NCBI GenBank assembly: GCA_947164965.1 | Contig: CAMUYR010000002.1 | Coordinates: 62,001-126,000 of the forward strand | Source of the DNA: an uncultured Prevotella sp. | GTDB taxonomy: Bacteria > Bacteroidota > Bacteroidia > Bacteroidales > Bacteroidaceae | Direction: 5' to 3' | DNA length: 64,000 bases | Shown here: in pieces, positions 40,064-48,800 of the stretch | Position numbering within the stretch: the stretch's first letter is position 1 | How the letters are laid out: each line of letters starts with the position of its first letter | The notes under the pieces: generated by a model | Told to the model about the DNA's origin: nothing | What the model saw: the letters and a program-made list of their open reading frames with translations, nothing else | Databases searched by the model: none | Made by a program: the position numbers and the translations under genes

Positions 40064-43000
40064 TTACTTCACAATTCTTTTATTGCCGTTTTGTATATAT
40101 AATCCCTTACGGGTTGGCTTCTTATTCAGCTTTTGTCCGTCGATGGTGTACCATGTTTCAGGCTGCGTACTTGTTCCATCGTCCGCAATCTCATGAATTC
40201 CAGTGTTCGTTTCATCCTTAACAATTCTCATGCGGCTTGGTGCCTGGTTACCAGAACCCGTCAGATCGATATAGAAATTGTCTTTCTTTATCTTTTTTTC
40301 TGCGCCCCACATAGCAAGTACGAACTCTCCCTGATAGAATACGTAAAGACCTTTATTAGGAACGGCTATACCATCATCTGCAGTCACTTTCTGCAACTTA
40401 TTACCTGTTATGTCTACAGTAGAGCCAGTATATTCCTGAAGCTTAAAACCTGTAGAAACGGCATCGCCCAACAGCAATACAGGTTCATCAGCAGGGATAT
40501 AGTTTACACCTTCTGTAGTTTCTACCCTCTTGATAATGACCTCTCTCTTGGCTACGTCAACAGCTGACACATACCAGGCTTCAACGTCCTCAGACGGTTG
40601 CAGATTACTAGAAGCACAATAAACAGCAGCCGTCTCTGTCTGGATATCATCGTCGGGAGTGTCGTCATGGAACGACAGATTGATGTAGATCACCTTGGCT
40701 TCGCCTGAATAGTTACTATCCTCTTTACCCTTTATGATAACAATATGATTATTCTCCTCATCATATTCATTCCCTTCAGGAATTTCGTAATCTTCTCCTT
40801 CTACGAGTGTTTTGTCTTCATCAGATATCTTGTCATACGTTACCGTAACGGTATACGGATTGGTGGTGTCTCCGTTCTTTGAAATTTCAATATTAATGCC
40901 AGATGCAGGTGTTTTATTGGCATCGCCTAACCCCAAAGCTTTCTTTGTAATTGTGAATGTTCCTGTATCATAGGTCACAGTATAGTTCCCCTGCGAAGCT
41001 TCACCTGTGACTGTAATAGTGTAGCTTCCAACATCCTCACCTTCAGTACGAATCGGAGTATTAAAAGCGACTACATCCTCACCTATCAGTCCTGTTGCAG
41101 TAGCTGTCAATGTCGGATCTTCTGCTAAGTATTCTTTCGACTTGTTGTCTGCTTTTACAGTTATTGCTTTCTGGGTAACCGTCAGGGTGCCATTCACATA
41201 GGTAACATCATAGTTCGCTGTCACATTAGCCTCACCATTCTTAATGACAGCCGCGCTGGGCACATTGTTACTTGTACCCACTGCGGTTTGACTGCCAGTT
41301 ATGGTAACACTTTCAATAGCATCTCCCGAATACAACTTCGTGTCGTCATACGTATAGCTATCTTTTGTCAAGGCTGTACCATCATACACCTTCTCACCGC
41401 TGTCTGCAGTGATGATGATTGCCCTACCTGTCACCGACAGCGTACCGTTCACATAGGTGATGTTGTAGCATGCCGTCACATCGTCACCGTTACCATTATC
41501 GTTCTTTATCACTGCTGCACTCGGCACGTTTGCGCTGCTGCCTCTATCAGTCTGACTACCAGTCACAGTGACACTTGTAATAACATCGTCAGTAGCTAGC
41601 TCTGTATTGGTATAGCTATTCTTTGTCAGTGCTATGCCGTCATACTCCTTAGTGTCACTGTCGGCAGTGATGGTCAGCGCTTTCTTTGTCACCTCCAGAG
41701 TACCATTCGCTGTAGTCACCAAGTAGTTGCCTACAGCTGTTTCTGTACCTGTTGCTACGGCAACACCATCTACTGTGGCTATCACATTAGGTTGTGTGCC
41801 CACATTTGTGATGGTACTTCCTTCTGTCATAGTGACAGCAAAGCTATGTGTGTCACCAGCCTCTAATTCGCCGGAAGTAAAGCCTGCCTCCGTCAATGCC
41901 GATCCGTTATACGTTTTAGAGGCATCATTAGCAGTGATAGCCACAGCCTTTGGGTTAATGGTCAGTGTGCCGTTTGCAGTAGTTACCAAGTAGTTGCCAA
42001 CGGCTGTTTCTGTACCTGTTGTTACGGCAACACCATCCACAGTAGCTATCACATTAGGTTGTGTACCCACATTTGTGATGGTACTTCCTTCTGTCATAGT
42101 AACAGCAAAGCTATGTGTGTCACCCGCCTCTAATTCGCTGGCAGTAAAGCCTGCCTCGGTCAATGCCGATCCGTTATACGTCTTAGAGGCATCATTGGCA
42201 GTGATAGCCACAGGCTTTGGGTTAATTGTGAAAGTCGTAGATCCGTATACGATGTAGTCACCTCCTTCCTTATCAGTAATTGTGACAGTAACCGTTTCCC
42301 CTGCATTAATATTATTGTTACTATAACTAACTGTATACTCACTGGAAGGAATCTCGGTTGTTCCGTCCATTACAGTGACAGTTGGTTCTTGTGCAGATCC
42401 GTTATAGACAATGGGAGATGATTCCAAAGTTATATTAGCCGCAGGAACTACTCGTATCTTTGAAATACAAGAAGGCAAATTATCTGTACCTGCTGCTATT
42501 GTCTTGATAGTAACAGAATTCTCAGGCATATTAATCTGAAGAGGAGCAGGTCCCTGACCATTATAATGCGTGGTAGTGGGATTAGAACCATCAGTGGTGT
42601 AATAAATAGTGGTATTCTCTTCCGAATGGTTTATATTAATTTGACTGCTAGTATTTGTAAAAGTTGGACGAGGAACGATTTCCTCGAGACAAAGATACTT
42701 ATTATCATCGGTAACACCTTGGTAGATACCAATTGTTCCTGCTAGGCCATAAGTAGTAGATCCAGAAGTTATTGTACCTCCACCATTTCTGTTTTCTCCT
42801 TGTAAAAAATCGCCGTTTCCTTTGTTGACCGTTAAATAGAAAGTTGATTGGGTCTTTGGATCTATAACATATGAATTGCCGTCAGAAGAGATTGCATACA
42901 ATGCATTATTACGCGTAGCTTCATTTTCTAAATCATCATGGGTTAGAGACTCAAGGTGGAGACGGATACGCAAATGATTATTAGTACCTGAAGCTCCATC

Positions 43001-43474
43001 GATTTGTTTATTCAAAACCAAATATTTCCCTGAACTATGTTTGATGTAATAATAGTCTTTTTCGTTTTCTGTCGTGCAATACTCAACTGTCCACTTGGCT
43101 TTCGTGATATCATAATCATTATGTGCATTGATTATGTATGTTGTAAGAAATGGCTTAGCGTCTCCAGTTGTCCAAGTGTCCTTAGCAGCCCCCGAGGAAT
43201 TAAATGATATCCACCCCTCTGTGGGACATAGGTAGTAGTTGTTGGTATGATTGTCTGCATTATATATGTGTTTCTTTGATACCACAGCATCGCTTGCAAT
43301 AAAATACGTTCCTGAATAATCCGTCTGTCCCCACATCTCATTCACTCCCACAACCATCATCAGGAGCAGGGTTACAACGAGGCGTAAACTCTCAACTACA
43401 CAGCGGAACCGTCCCTTTTGTGTACTTTCTCGTGTCATTATCTTATTGTCCATATCTTGTGTCATCTTTAACAT
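40064..43474 (-). CDS. Secreted MBG/Ig-like repeat protein with T9SS-type C-terminus (1136 aa)
   Basis: A signal peptide ends in VVGVNEMWG before Gln50 (numbered from the ATG at 43474; an ATG at 43453 would give a more usual length). Residues ~50-270 are a non-repetitive N-terminal domain. Residues ~280-345 look like an FN3-associated/chitobiase C-terminal domain (TIYYTTDGSNPTTTHYNGQG). An Ig-like unit (PIVYNGSAQEPTVTV) and about five MBG units follow (ITANDASKTYNGSALTEAGF; ITADSGEKVYDGTALTKDSY). The last ~30 residues (WYTIDGQKLNKKPTRKGLYI) match the short Prevotella form of the T9SS C-terminal signal. It should therefore be exported by T9SS and surface-attached, probably as an adhesin or scaffold. 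It is the only one of the three operon proteins with such a signal. Confidence 0.85.
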   Translation of the reverse strand: MLKMTQDMDNKIMTRESTQKGRFRCVVESLRLVVTLLLMMVVGVNEMWGQTDYSGTYFIASDAVVSKKHIYNADNHTNNYYLCPTEGWISFNSSGAAKDTWTTGDAKPFLTTYIINAHNDYDITKAKWTVEYCTTENEKDYYYIKHSSGKYLVLNKQIDGASGTNNHLRIRLHLESLTHDDLENEATRNNALYAISSDGNSYVIDPKTQSTFYLTVNKGNGDFLQGENRNGGGTITSGSTTYGLAGTIGIYQGVTDDNKYLCLEEIVPRPTFTNTSSQININHSEENTTIYYTTDGSNPTTTHYNGQGPAPLQINMPENSVTIKTIAAGTDNLPSCISKIRVVPAANITLESSPIVYNGSAQEPTVTVMDGTTEIPSSEYTVSYSNNNINAGETVTVTITDKEGGDYIVYGSTTFTINPKPVAITANDASKTYNGSALTEAGFTASELEAGDTHSFAVTMTEGSTITNVGTQPNVIATVDGVAVTTGTETAVGNYLVTTANGTLTINPKAVAITANDASKTYNGSALTEAGFTSGELEAGDTHSFAVTMTEGSTITNVGTQPNVIATVDGVAVATGTETAVGNYLVTTANGTLEVTKKALTITADSDTKEYDGIALTKNSYTNTELATDDVITSVTVTGSQTDRGSSANVPSAAVIKNDNGNGDDVTACYNITYVNGTLSVTGRAIIITADSGEKVYDGTALTKDSYTYDDTKLYSGDAIESVTITGSQTAVGTSNNVPSAAVIKNGEANVTANYDVTYVNGTLTVTQKAITVKADNKSKEYLAEDPTLTATATGLIGEDVVAFNTPIRTEGEDVGSYTITVTGEASQGNYTVTYDTGTFTITKKALGLGDANKTPASGINIEISKNGDTTNPYTVTVTYDKISDEDKTLVEGEDYEIPEGNEYDEENNHIVIIKGKEDSNYSGEAKVIYINLSFHDDTPDDDIQTETAAVYCASSNLQPSEDVEAWYVSAVDVAKREVIIKRVETTEGVNYIPADEPVLLLGDAVSTGFKLQEYTGSTVDITGNKLQKVTADDGIAVPNKGLYVFYQGEFVLAMWGAEKKIKKDNFYIDLTGSGNQAPSRMRIVKDETNTGIHEIADDGTSTQPETWYTIDGQKLNKKPTRKGLYIQNGNKRIVK
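41727..42260. repeat. 267-bp tandem duplication encoding two MBG units
   Basis: 41727-41993 and 41994-42260 are adjacent direct repeats differing at only a handful of positions. They encode successive MBG domains (ANDASKTYNGSALTEAGFTA/TSGELEAGDTHSF). The spacing is exactly 89 codons, so gain or loss of a unit keeps the frame. Confidence 0.8.
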
Positions 43475-43487
43475 CTAATTCATGTTC

Positions 43488-43613
43488 AATTCGTGGGGCA
43501 TTCGTGGAAATTCGTGTTATATCTTAACATGTAATGACCATGTAATTGCCCATGTAATTATTCATTCGATTTATATTTAAACATGTAATTGCCATATAAT
43601 TGCCCATATAATT
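43488..43613. repeat. 126-bp direct repeat, copy A, flanking the GxxExxY gene
   Basis: It begins AATTCGTGGGGCATTCGTGG and ends in CCCATATAATT. 43524-43613 is identical to 44124-44213 without gaps. Internally it has three CATGTAAT units, then one CATGTAATT and two CATATAATT units separated by GCC. It fills the spacer between the GxxExxY gene and the MBG protein gene. Confidence 0.85.
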
Positions 43614-43628
43614 ATTCATGAAATTTTT

Positions 43629-44057
43629 CTATTCATAAACAGGATTCATGTTCTTGTCTAACAAAATACACTCATTTGTTTCTTCATCATAGCCATAACG
43701 CTCTCCCTGTAGACTCGACTGCCCAAAGTTAATGAGTATTCCAACGGGTTTACGCGTCAAACGCAAGTAGTTGAAGAGCTGTGCTCTATGAGCAGAATGA
43801 AGCTCATCCACCGATTTAAGTTCTACCACCACATCACCTACGACTATGTCCATCTGGTAGTATTTCTCCAACCGACGGCCCTTGTAGAAGCATGGCAACA
43901 GTTTCTCGCGCTCATTTTCTACACCACGGTCGAGCAGTTCCAAGTGCAAGGCCTCGTTATAGACTGGTTCCAAGAGGCCCCAATTCAACTCTTCGTGCAC
44001 CTCCATTGAGGCGCCGATGATTTGATAAACGATGTCCTTGTACTTCTTATAATCCAT
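43629..44057 (-). CDS. GxxExxY protein
   Basis: A 142-aa member of the GxxExxY family (TIGR04256), whose name motif is visible as GLLEPVY (27-33). Residues ~70-80 (MDIVVGDVVVELKS) look like the PD-(D/E)xK nuclease core, with an acidic residue on one strand and E-x-K on the next. No function is established for this family; a nuclease-like role is inferred from the fold. The gene is complete and boxed by two 126-bp direct repeats exactly 600 bp apart, inside what is otherwise a continuous minus-strand gene row. This suggests a self-contained cassette. Confidence 0.88.
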   Translation of the reverse strand: MDYKKYKDIVYQIIGASMEVHEELNWGLLEPVYNEALHLELLDRGVENEREKLLPCFYKGRRLEKYYQMDIVVGDVVVELKSVDELHSAHRAQLFNYLRLTRKPVGILINFGQSSLQGERYGYDEETNECILLDKNMNPVYE

Positions 44058-44087
44058 TGTCTTTTTACTTCACTTTAAATTAATGAT

Positions 44088-44213
44088 AATTCGTGGGGAA
44101 TTCGTGGAAATTCGTGTTTATATTTAACATGTAATGACCATGTAATTGCCCATGTAATTATTCATTCGATTTATATTTAAACATGTAATTGCCATATAAT
44201 TGCCCATATAATT
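44088..44213. repeat. 126-bp direct repeat, copy B, flanking the GxxExxY gene
   Basis: Same orientation and length as copy A, offset by exactly 600 bases. Differences cluster at 44099 and in 44119-44123. It fills the spacer between the GHKL ATPase gene and the GxxExxY gene, and a trailing CATATAATTATTTT extends the internal unit. Confidence 0.85.
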
Positions 44214-44236
44214 TTCCATATAATTATTTTATTGTG

Positions 44237-44908
44237 TCATAACGTTTCACTAATTACTTTATATCTGCGCTGCAGCGCTACTAGTACGCTGCGTTCGGCT
44301 AATGGGTTCAAACCTTTAAAGGTTGTGGAACGTTTCAATTCATCGAGCGACATTTTGAGAGTTGTGCCGATAACCATAAAGATCAGGGTACCTTGCCAAT
44401 AGCCGTTTTCAACGACAGACTCAGTTCCATCTTTTCTTACCAACTTATGGTTGCCTGAATGCAGAATAAACTCTTTTCCAATGCTGTCGACAAGTCTCGA
44501 CGTAGTATATAGTCCGAAGCCCAGGCCCTTACCGTCTGTAATCTTGTCTTCAAGACACATCTTAAGCGCCTCAGCTTCTGTAATGTTTTTATATATCTCG
44601 TTCTCCGAAAGCGAAGCACGAACACCCATCCCGTCGTCAGCAATCAGAATAGACAAGGTCTTCTGGTCATTGTCGTAATAGGTCATTGCCGTACCTAATG
44701 GCTTTCCAGAGTGAATATGAACATTGTCCATCATCTCGTAAAGACAATAGCTCAAGGCCTGAAGGACGCTAACCTCAATCTCGAAGTGGGATGTCATTGA
44801 ATTGATGACATCTTTATAGACAGTGTTTAATGTCTGAGCATCAAACACGTCTATCGAGACTTTCTTAGCTCCCTTAAAATATTTGTCTAAAAGAAATGCA
44901 ACGTCCAT
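44237..44908 (-). CDS. GHKL (HATPase_c) ATP-binding protein
   Basis: A 223-aa soluble protein with the Bergerat ATP fold: N-box YEMMDNVHIHS with E58 and N62, G1 box DDGMGV (91-96), and G2 box DGKGLGFGL (125-133). It has no sensor, membrane segment or His phospho-acceptor domain. It therefore resembles anti-sigma/serine-kinase or switch-type regulators rather than a sensor kinase. The remaining ~75 residues show no domain that I recognise. It has its own promoter (44987-44994) and is the first gene of the row leading into the giant adhesin genes. It could be a regulator of them, but no partner (STAS domain protein or sigma factor) is encoded next to it. Confidence 0.82.
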   Translation of the reverse strand: MDVAFLLDKYFKGAKKVSIDVFDAQTLNTVYKDVINSMTSHFEIEVSVLQALSYCLYEMMDNVHIHSGKPLGTAMTYYDNDQKTLSILIADDGMGVRASLSENEIYKNITEAEALKMCLEDKITDGKGLGFGLYTTSRLVDSIGKEFILHSGNHKLVRKDGTESVVENGYWQGTLIFMVIGTTLKMSLDELKRSTTFKGLNPLAERSVLVALQRRYKVISETL

Positions 44909-44986
44909 ATATACAGTTTGTCAAATTTGTGTCGTTTTCCGGATTATCATTTTCTTTACATCCGTCAATTAACCAGTTTCGATATG

Positions 44987-44994
44987 CAAAAGTA
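44987..44994 (-). promoter_or_regulatory. -7 promoter box for GHKL gene and possibly the adhesin operon
   Basis: CAAAAGTA reads TACTTTTG on the minus strand, followed by CATATCG. It gives a leader of about 70 bases to the ATG at 44908. No other convincing TAnnTTTG box is seen between here and 43474, so this may drive the whole row down to 18478. Confidence 0.6.
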
Positions 44995-45005
44995 AATAAA
45001 AAATA

Positions 45006-45030
45006 ACATATACGCATACGTATACGCGTG
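45006..45030. other. 25-nt perfectly alternating purine-pyrimidine tract
   Basis: ACATATACGCATACGTATAC followed by GCGTG alternates without exception. It lies 12-36 bases upstream of the -7 box at 44987-44994, covering the expected -33 region. It contains the palindrome ATACGTAT. It could be a Z-DNA-prone element or an operator. Confidence 0.55.
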
Positions 45031-45199
45031 AATTAACAAAGTATTTAAGATTTTTTAATAGACGAACGTTGCCCTGGAAATGATGAAGTTGGGGTGTTTT
45101 ACGAGAGAAGATGTTGGAAATATATATTTTACACAAAGTTTTGCTAAATATAGTATTTACCATCACCTTTATAGTTATCTTATTGGTTTATAACGTTTT

Positions 45200-45236
45200 A
45201 AGAGGTGATGGTAGACTCGTTTTACCATCACCTCTT
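45200..45236. repeat. Perfect 14-bp hairpin AAGAGGTGATGGTA
   Basis: Left arm 45200-45213 and right arm 45223-45236 (TACCATCACCTCTT) are exact complements around a 9-nt loop. Partial copies of the arm recur at 45524-45539 and 45570-45582. There is no T-run on either side, so it does not look like a standard terminator. Confidence 0.7.
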
Positions 45237-45350
45237 CATCACCTTACCATCACTCTTTCTTGTTTTCTGACATTTTTTAATATTTATTCTTTTGTTTTCT
45301 ATTAATAGTTTCAAGTAGTAACACTAGGTGGAACTGATAGTTCCCCTTGG

Positions 45351-45392
45351 TGTTACCAATAGTTCCATGGTGTGTTACCAATAGTTCCAAGT
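45351..45392. repeat. 22-bp-period direct repeat TGTTACCAATAGTTCCA
   Basis: 17 identical bases start at 45351 and again at 45373. A degraded relative (GTAACACTAGGTGGAACTGA then TAGTTCC) precedes them at 45317-45343. Confidence 0.65.
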
Positions 45393-45445
45393 AATGTTAC
45401 TATAAGCGAACTGCTTATAAGTCAATAGGTTAAAAGTTTAGTGCC

Positions 45446-45486
45446 GGTAAACTGGGAGTTTAGTAGGGGTAAACTCGGAGTTTAGT
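45446..45486. repeat. 22-bp-period direct repeat GGTAAACTSGGAGTTTAGT
   Basis: 45446-45464 and 45468-45486 differ at one base. Each is itself partly palindromic (TAAACT/AGTTTA). A shorter relative lies at 45429-45442. The 22-bp spacing is the same as in the unrelated pair at 45351-45392. Confidence 0.65.
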
Positions 45487-45738
45487 GACGGTAGAGTGAT
45501 GGTGGGGTGACGGCAAAATAAGGTTATCATCACCTCTTATGTCATTGGTTATCTGATAGTTAAATCAAAAGGTGATGGTAAAGGCTATTTTTAAACAAAA
45601 TTTCTATTTGGAGAAAATACTATTATCACATGATTAATGAATTTTTTTGACGTATAAGTTAAAGGGTGGTTTGGTCGCTTCGCTCAAAATTATAAAAAAA
45701 TTGATTTGAAAATTATAAAACTATTAAGAAGTTAGAGA

Positions 45739-45789
45739 AAGAAAACAGGGATAAGTTGTGGTTCTGATGGAACCAGGAACTTATCCCTG
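45739..45789 (-). terminator. Intrinsic terminator of the fimbrial/giant-adhesin operon
   Basis: CAGGGATAAGTT (45746-45757) is exactly complementary to AACTTATCCCTG (45778-45789). An inner TGGTTC/GAACCA stem extends the hairpin. On the minus strand it is followed by TTTTCTTTC. It begins 17 bases after the stop codon of the 3871-aa gene. Confidence 0.88.
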
Positions 45790-45805
45790 TGGGGAAAGTG
45801 TCGTA

Positions 45806-48800
45806 TTATTTCACGACGAGCTTCGTTCTGTAGCGACCATTTGCAGCGTGTACCACATAGACACCATCTACATAGAACGGTGTCTCGATGGTCTGTCCAG
45901 GCTCAACGGTGAAGTTGGCTACGCAGAGTCCGCTGACGTTGAAGATGCGGACATCGGCTGTACGCTTCAGATTAGAGGTGACAATCACCTTACGCTCGTT
46001 AGCATGGATGTACATGCCATCGGTGCCAGACTGCTTAGGATCGCCTCCGAACGACGAGTTAGCATTGTTGAAGACAATCGACTTAGGAGCCCGCTTCTGG
46101 GCCTGGTTAGCCTTCACCATGATATATGGACGGAACGGAACAACCTGTGTGCCCTCCTGAGCCACATCGAAGCTGCTACCAGTACCATTCAATACATAGC
46201 CCTTGCCAGCTGTCAGCGTGCCGTTCTTGTAGTTCGGCATGAACTGATAGTCGCAATTGGTAACGGTGTAAGGCTTCACCTCATCGTCGGTCTTACCTAT
46301 CTGAGCACCCTCTGTCGAAGCGAAGGTAATGGTCTGGGCTTCGAGCTGCGGAATCTGCTTGAAGGTGTTCTCAGGCTGGAACTGTCCGCTGAGGTCGAAC
46401 TCATAGTACAGATTGCCTGGGAATCCTACCAAGTAAGGTGTGCCAGCCGTTGCATACGGATAACCCTTCATGGTATGGCTGTCACGATAGTAGTCCAGAT
46501 ACTCATCCTCGTTCTTATCCTTCTCCTGACTGTAGTAGTAATCCCAGAGGAAGGTGTTGAAGTATTCCTTATCCGTAGCCACAGCATCGAGGCCATAGAA
46601 GTCGGCAGTATAGACGCCATCGGCACCTTCCTTCGGCTTCACATTGCCTGCAAAGCGACGCAGCCAGTACTCATGGCCTCTGGTGCTGCCCTGATAGAAG
46701 TGAGAGATCTCACCCTTCTGATGTGTGGTCACCACTTCCGTCGTGAACGGCAGTGATACAGCATCCCAACCAGTAGCGGCATCGTATACCAAGAGACCTT
46801 CCTCGTCAGTATACTGACCAGCATAGTTCTCAGGACGACGCTGATACCACATGCGCAGACCATCACCCATACGGTAAGCAATAGGTGCATTGAACTCCTG
46901 CTTGTCGACCAGCAGATGGTCGTCAGCGGTAGTCAGATCGCTCTGTACCAGATGACCTACGACAGCATCGGTAGGAGCCACGTGAACGCGGTTATAGTTC
47001 TTACCGTCGTTATAATACTCGCCCTCCTCACCATAGTCGCGATAAACCGGATCAACGAAGTAGTTGTTGAGCACGGTATAGGTCTTCTCGTTAGCCTCAG
47101 CCGATGGTGCATAAACCACCAGGTTGGTTGTCTGGCCAGCATTAGAGATGCTTACCAATCCGTCGTCATCGAGCAACGGTGCATAGAAGATGTTACCATC
47201 AAGACCCTGCTTGTAGCCATTAGCCACATCGTTATGACCAGCAAAGTCGATAGCCGTCATACCAGGATAAGCTGTCTTCAGGTCGGTATCCGTCACGCTC
47301 TTCGGCTTCGAGTAAGCAGCCAGGATGGCCGATGGGTTGAAGTGGGCCACACTCTTGGTGCTATTGCCGAAGTAAGCAGGAGCACGGTAGACGCGGTTGT
47401 TGCTCATATCACCAGGCAGGCGACCGTCTGTCTTCGTAGCATGTGAAGGCAGATCAACATGCGGATAGTTGGCATCGTAGCCATAGGTCAGCGTCTGTCC
47501 GAAGTAGATATAGTCGTCAGGCCAGATGGGCGAATAGTAATAAGTCACCTTCTCGTCGGCACCCGTGCCTTCCGTCATCGTTCTGGTGCGGACATCGGCA
47601 GAGCCTGGGATGCTACCACCAGCATAGCGGAAGTCACCGTCGGCATAGCGATCCTCAACATAGCCATACTGCTTGGTACCCGTCAACGGATAGATAGCGT
47701 AGCTGTCAGGATAGCTGCCCTGCAGAGGCTCCTCTGTCAGCGTACCGTCAGCCTGCTGCTTCAGATACTTATACTGCTTCTTGCTGCCCGTCCACGACGT
47801 GTTGTTGTCGTAGTAGCGCTTGTTCAGATAGAAGCCGTTCAGGTTGTAAGCCACCGTACCATCGTAGAAGGCCTTCTCCGTCATCTGACGGGCTGAGCCT
47901 CGTGGGTTCGATGTCACACTATATGGGTTGCTCTCTGAATAGTAGCTGTTGACCAGCTGTGTACCGCTCGATGCTGAAGGCTTGCCAAAGACAGCCTGCA
48001 CATCGGCATCCATCTGCGTAGCACTACTCTTCACCCAACAGTTCTCCACATAACCGTCACCCGTATCAGCCACACCAGCAGAGGTGAACGAACCAGTAAC
48101 ACCCAGGTTGTAGACATTACCGCAGAGCGAGCCGAACAGCGACTTCGAGAGTCCGCTGACGGTATAGCCGTCGCCATGCAGGTTACCACTGAAGCACTCA
48201 CCCTCGTTAGAAGCGATTGGTGTCCAGTTGGTGTACTTCGTAGGAGCAACATTACCCTTGAGGAAGAACTCGAGGTTGCGTCCTGCCTGAACATGGTTGT
48301 CGAGAAGTGCATGACCAGCAAGGTCGCCACCATCAGGAGCAGTACCATTGATCATACTCAGGTCGAAGAAGTCCTTCAACAGGTCGAGGTCGCTCTTGCC
48401 TTCTACCTTACTTCTGTCGTCGAGATAGATCTTGCAAGGACGGTCCACAGTAGTCTTATCGACATAATAGTGGTGCTCCTTATCAGCCATCACGGCATCC
48501 ATATCATGGTAGTTGGCAACACTCAGAGGTACAGGATTAGAGTATGTCTTACCCAGATAGGTCTTCGAGTAGAAGGAGACATAGTTCTTACCGTTCTGAT
48601 ACCAGTAGACAGGTGTGTTACCATTGTCGAACGGTATACCGTTGCGATGGTGATCGGCCTCGTCGATATTCGTAAACAGCTCCCAACCGCTGGTCAATAC
48701 CTCGTAGGTACCAGGTGTCACCTCAGGTGCCTTCAGACCGATAGCGGTACCAGGCAGCACGGTAGCAGGCGGTGCCAACGTACCAATCTGCGGTACACCA

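Larger units (their letters stand above)
44995..45738. other. Gene-free region of short repeats and hairpins
   Basis: No credible coding sequence is seen on either strand; the longest frames are short and low-complexity. The stretch holds the alternating tract at 45006-45030, the hairpin at 45200-45236, two 22-bp-period repeat pairs (45351-45392 and 45446-45486), and further TGATGGT/ACCATCA words at 45238-45252, 45497-45503, 45526-45535 and 45571-45580. An AT-rich segment from 45590 leads into the fimbrial-operon terminator. Confidence 0.65.

Noticed and set aside
43488..44213. CRISPR-like array near the GxxExxY gene
   Set aside because: Only two long copies with a gene between them, and internal words without unique spacers. 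No cas gene is nearby.
44237..44908. GHKL protein as a classical sensor histidine kinase
   Set aside because: There is no dimerisation/phospho-acceptor His domain, sensor or membrane segment, and no response regulator nearby.
45111..45305. Possible 64-aa membrane peptide on the plus strand
   Set aside because: It overlaps the hairpin and repeat words, has no promoter box, and its hydrophobicity follows from the T-rich sequence.
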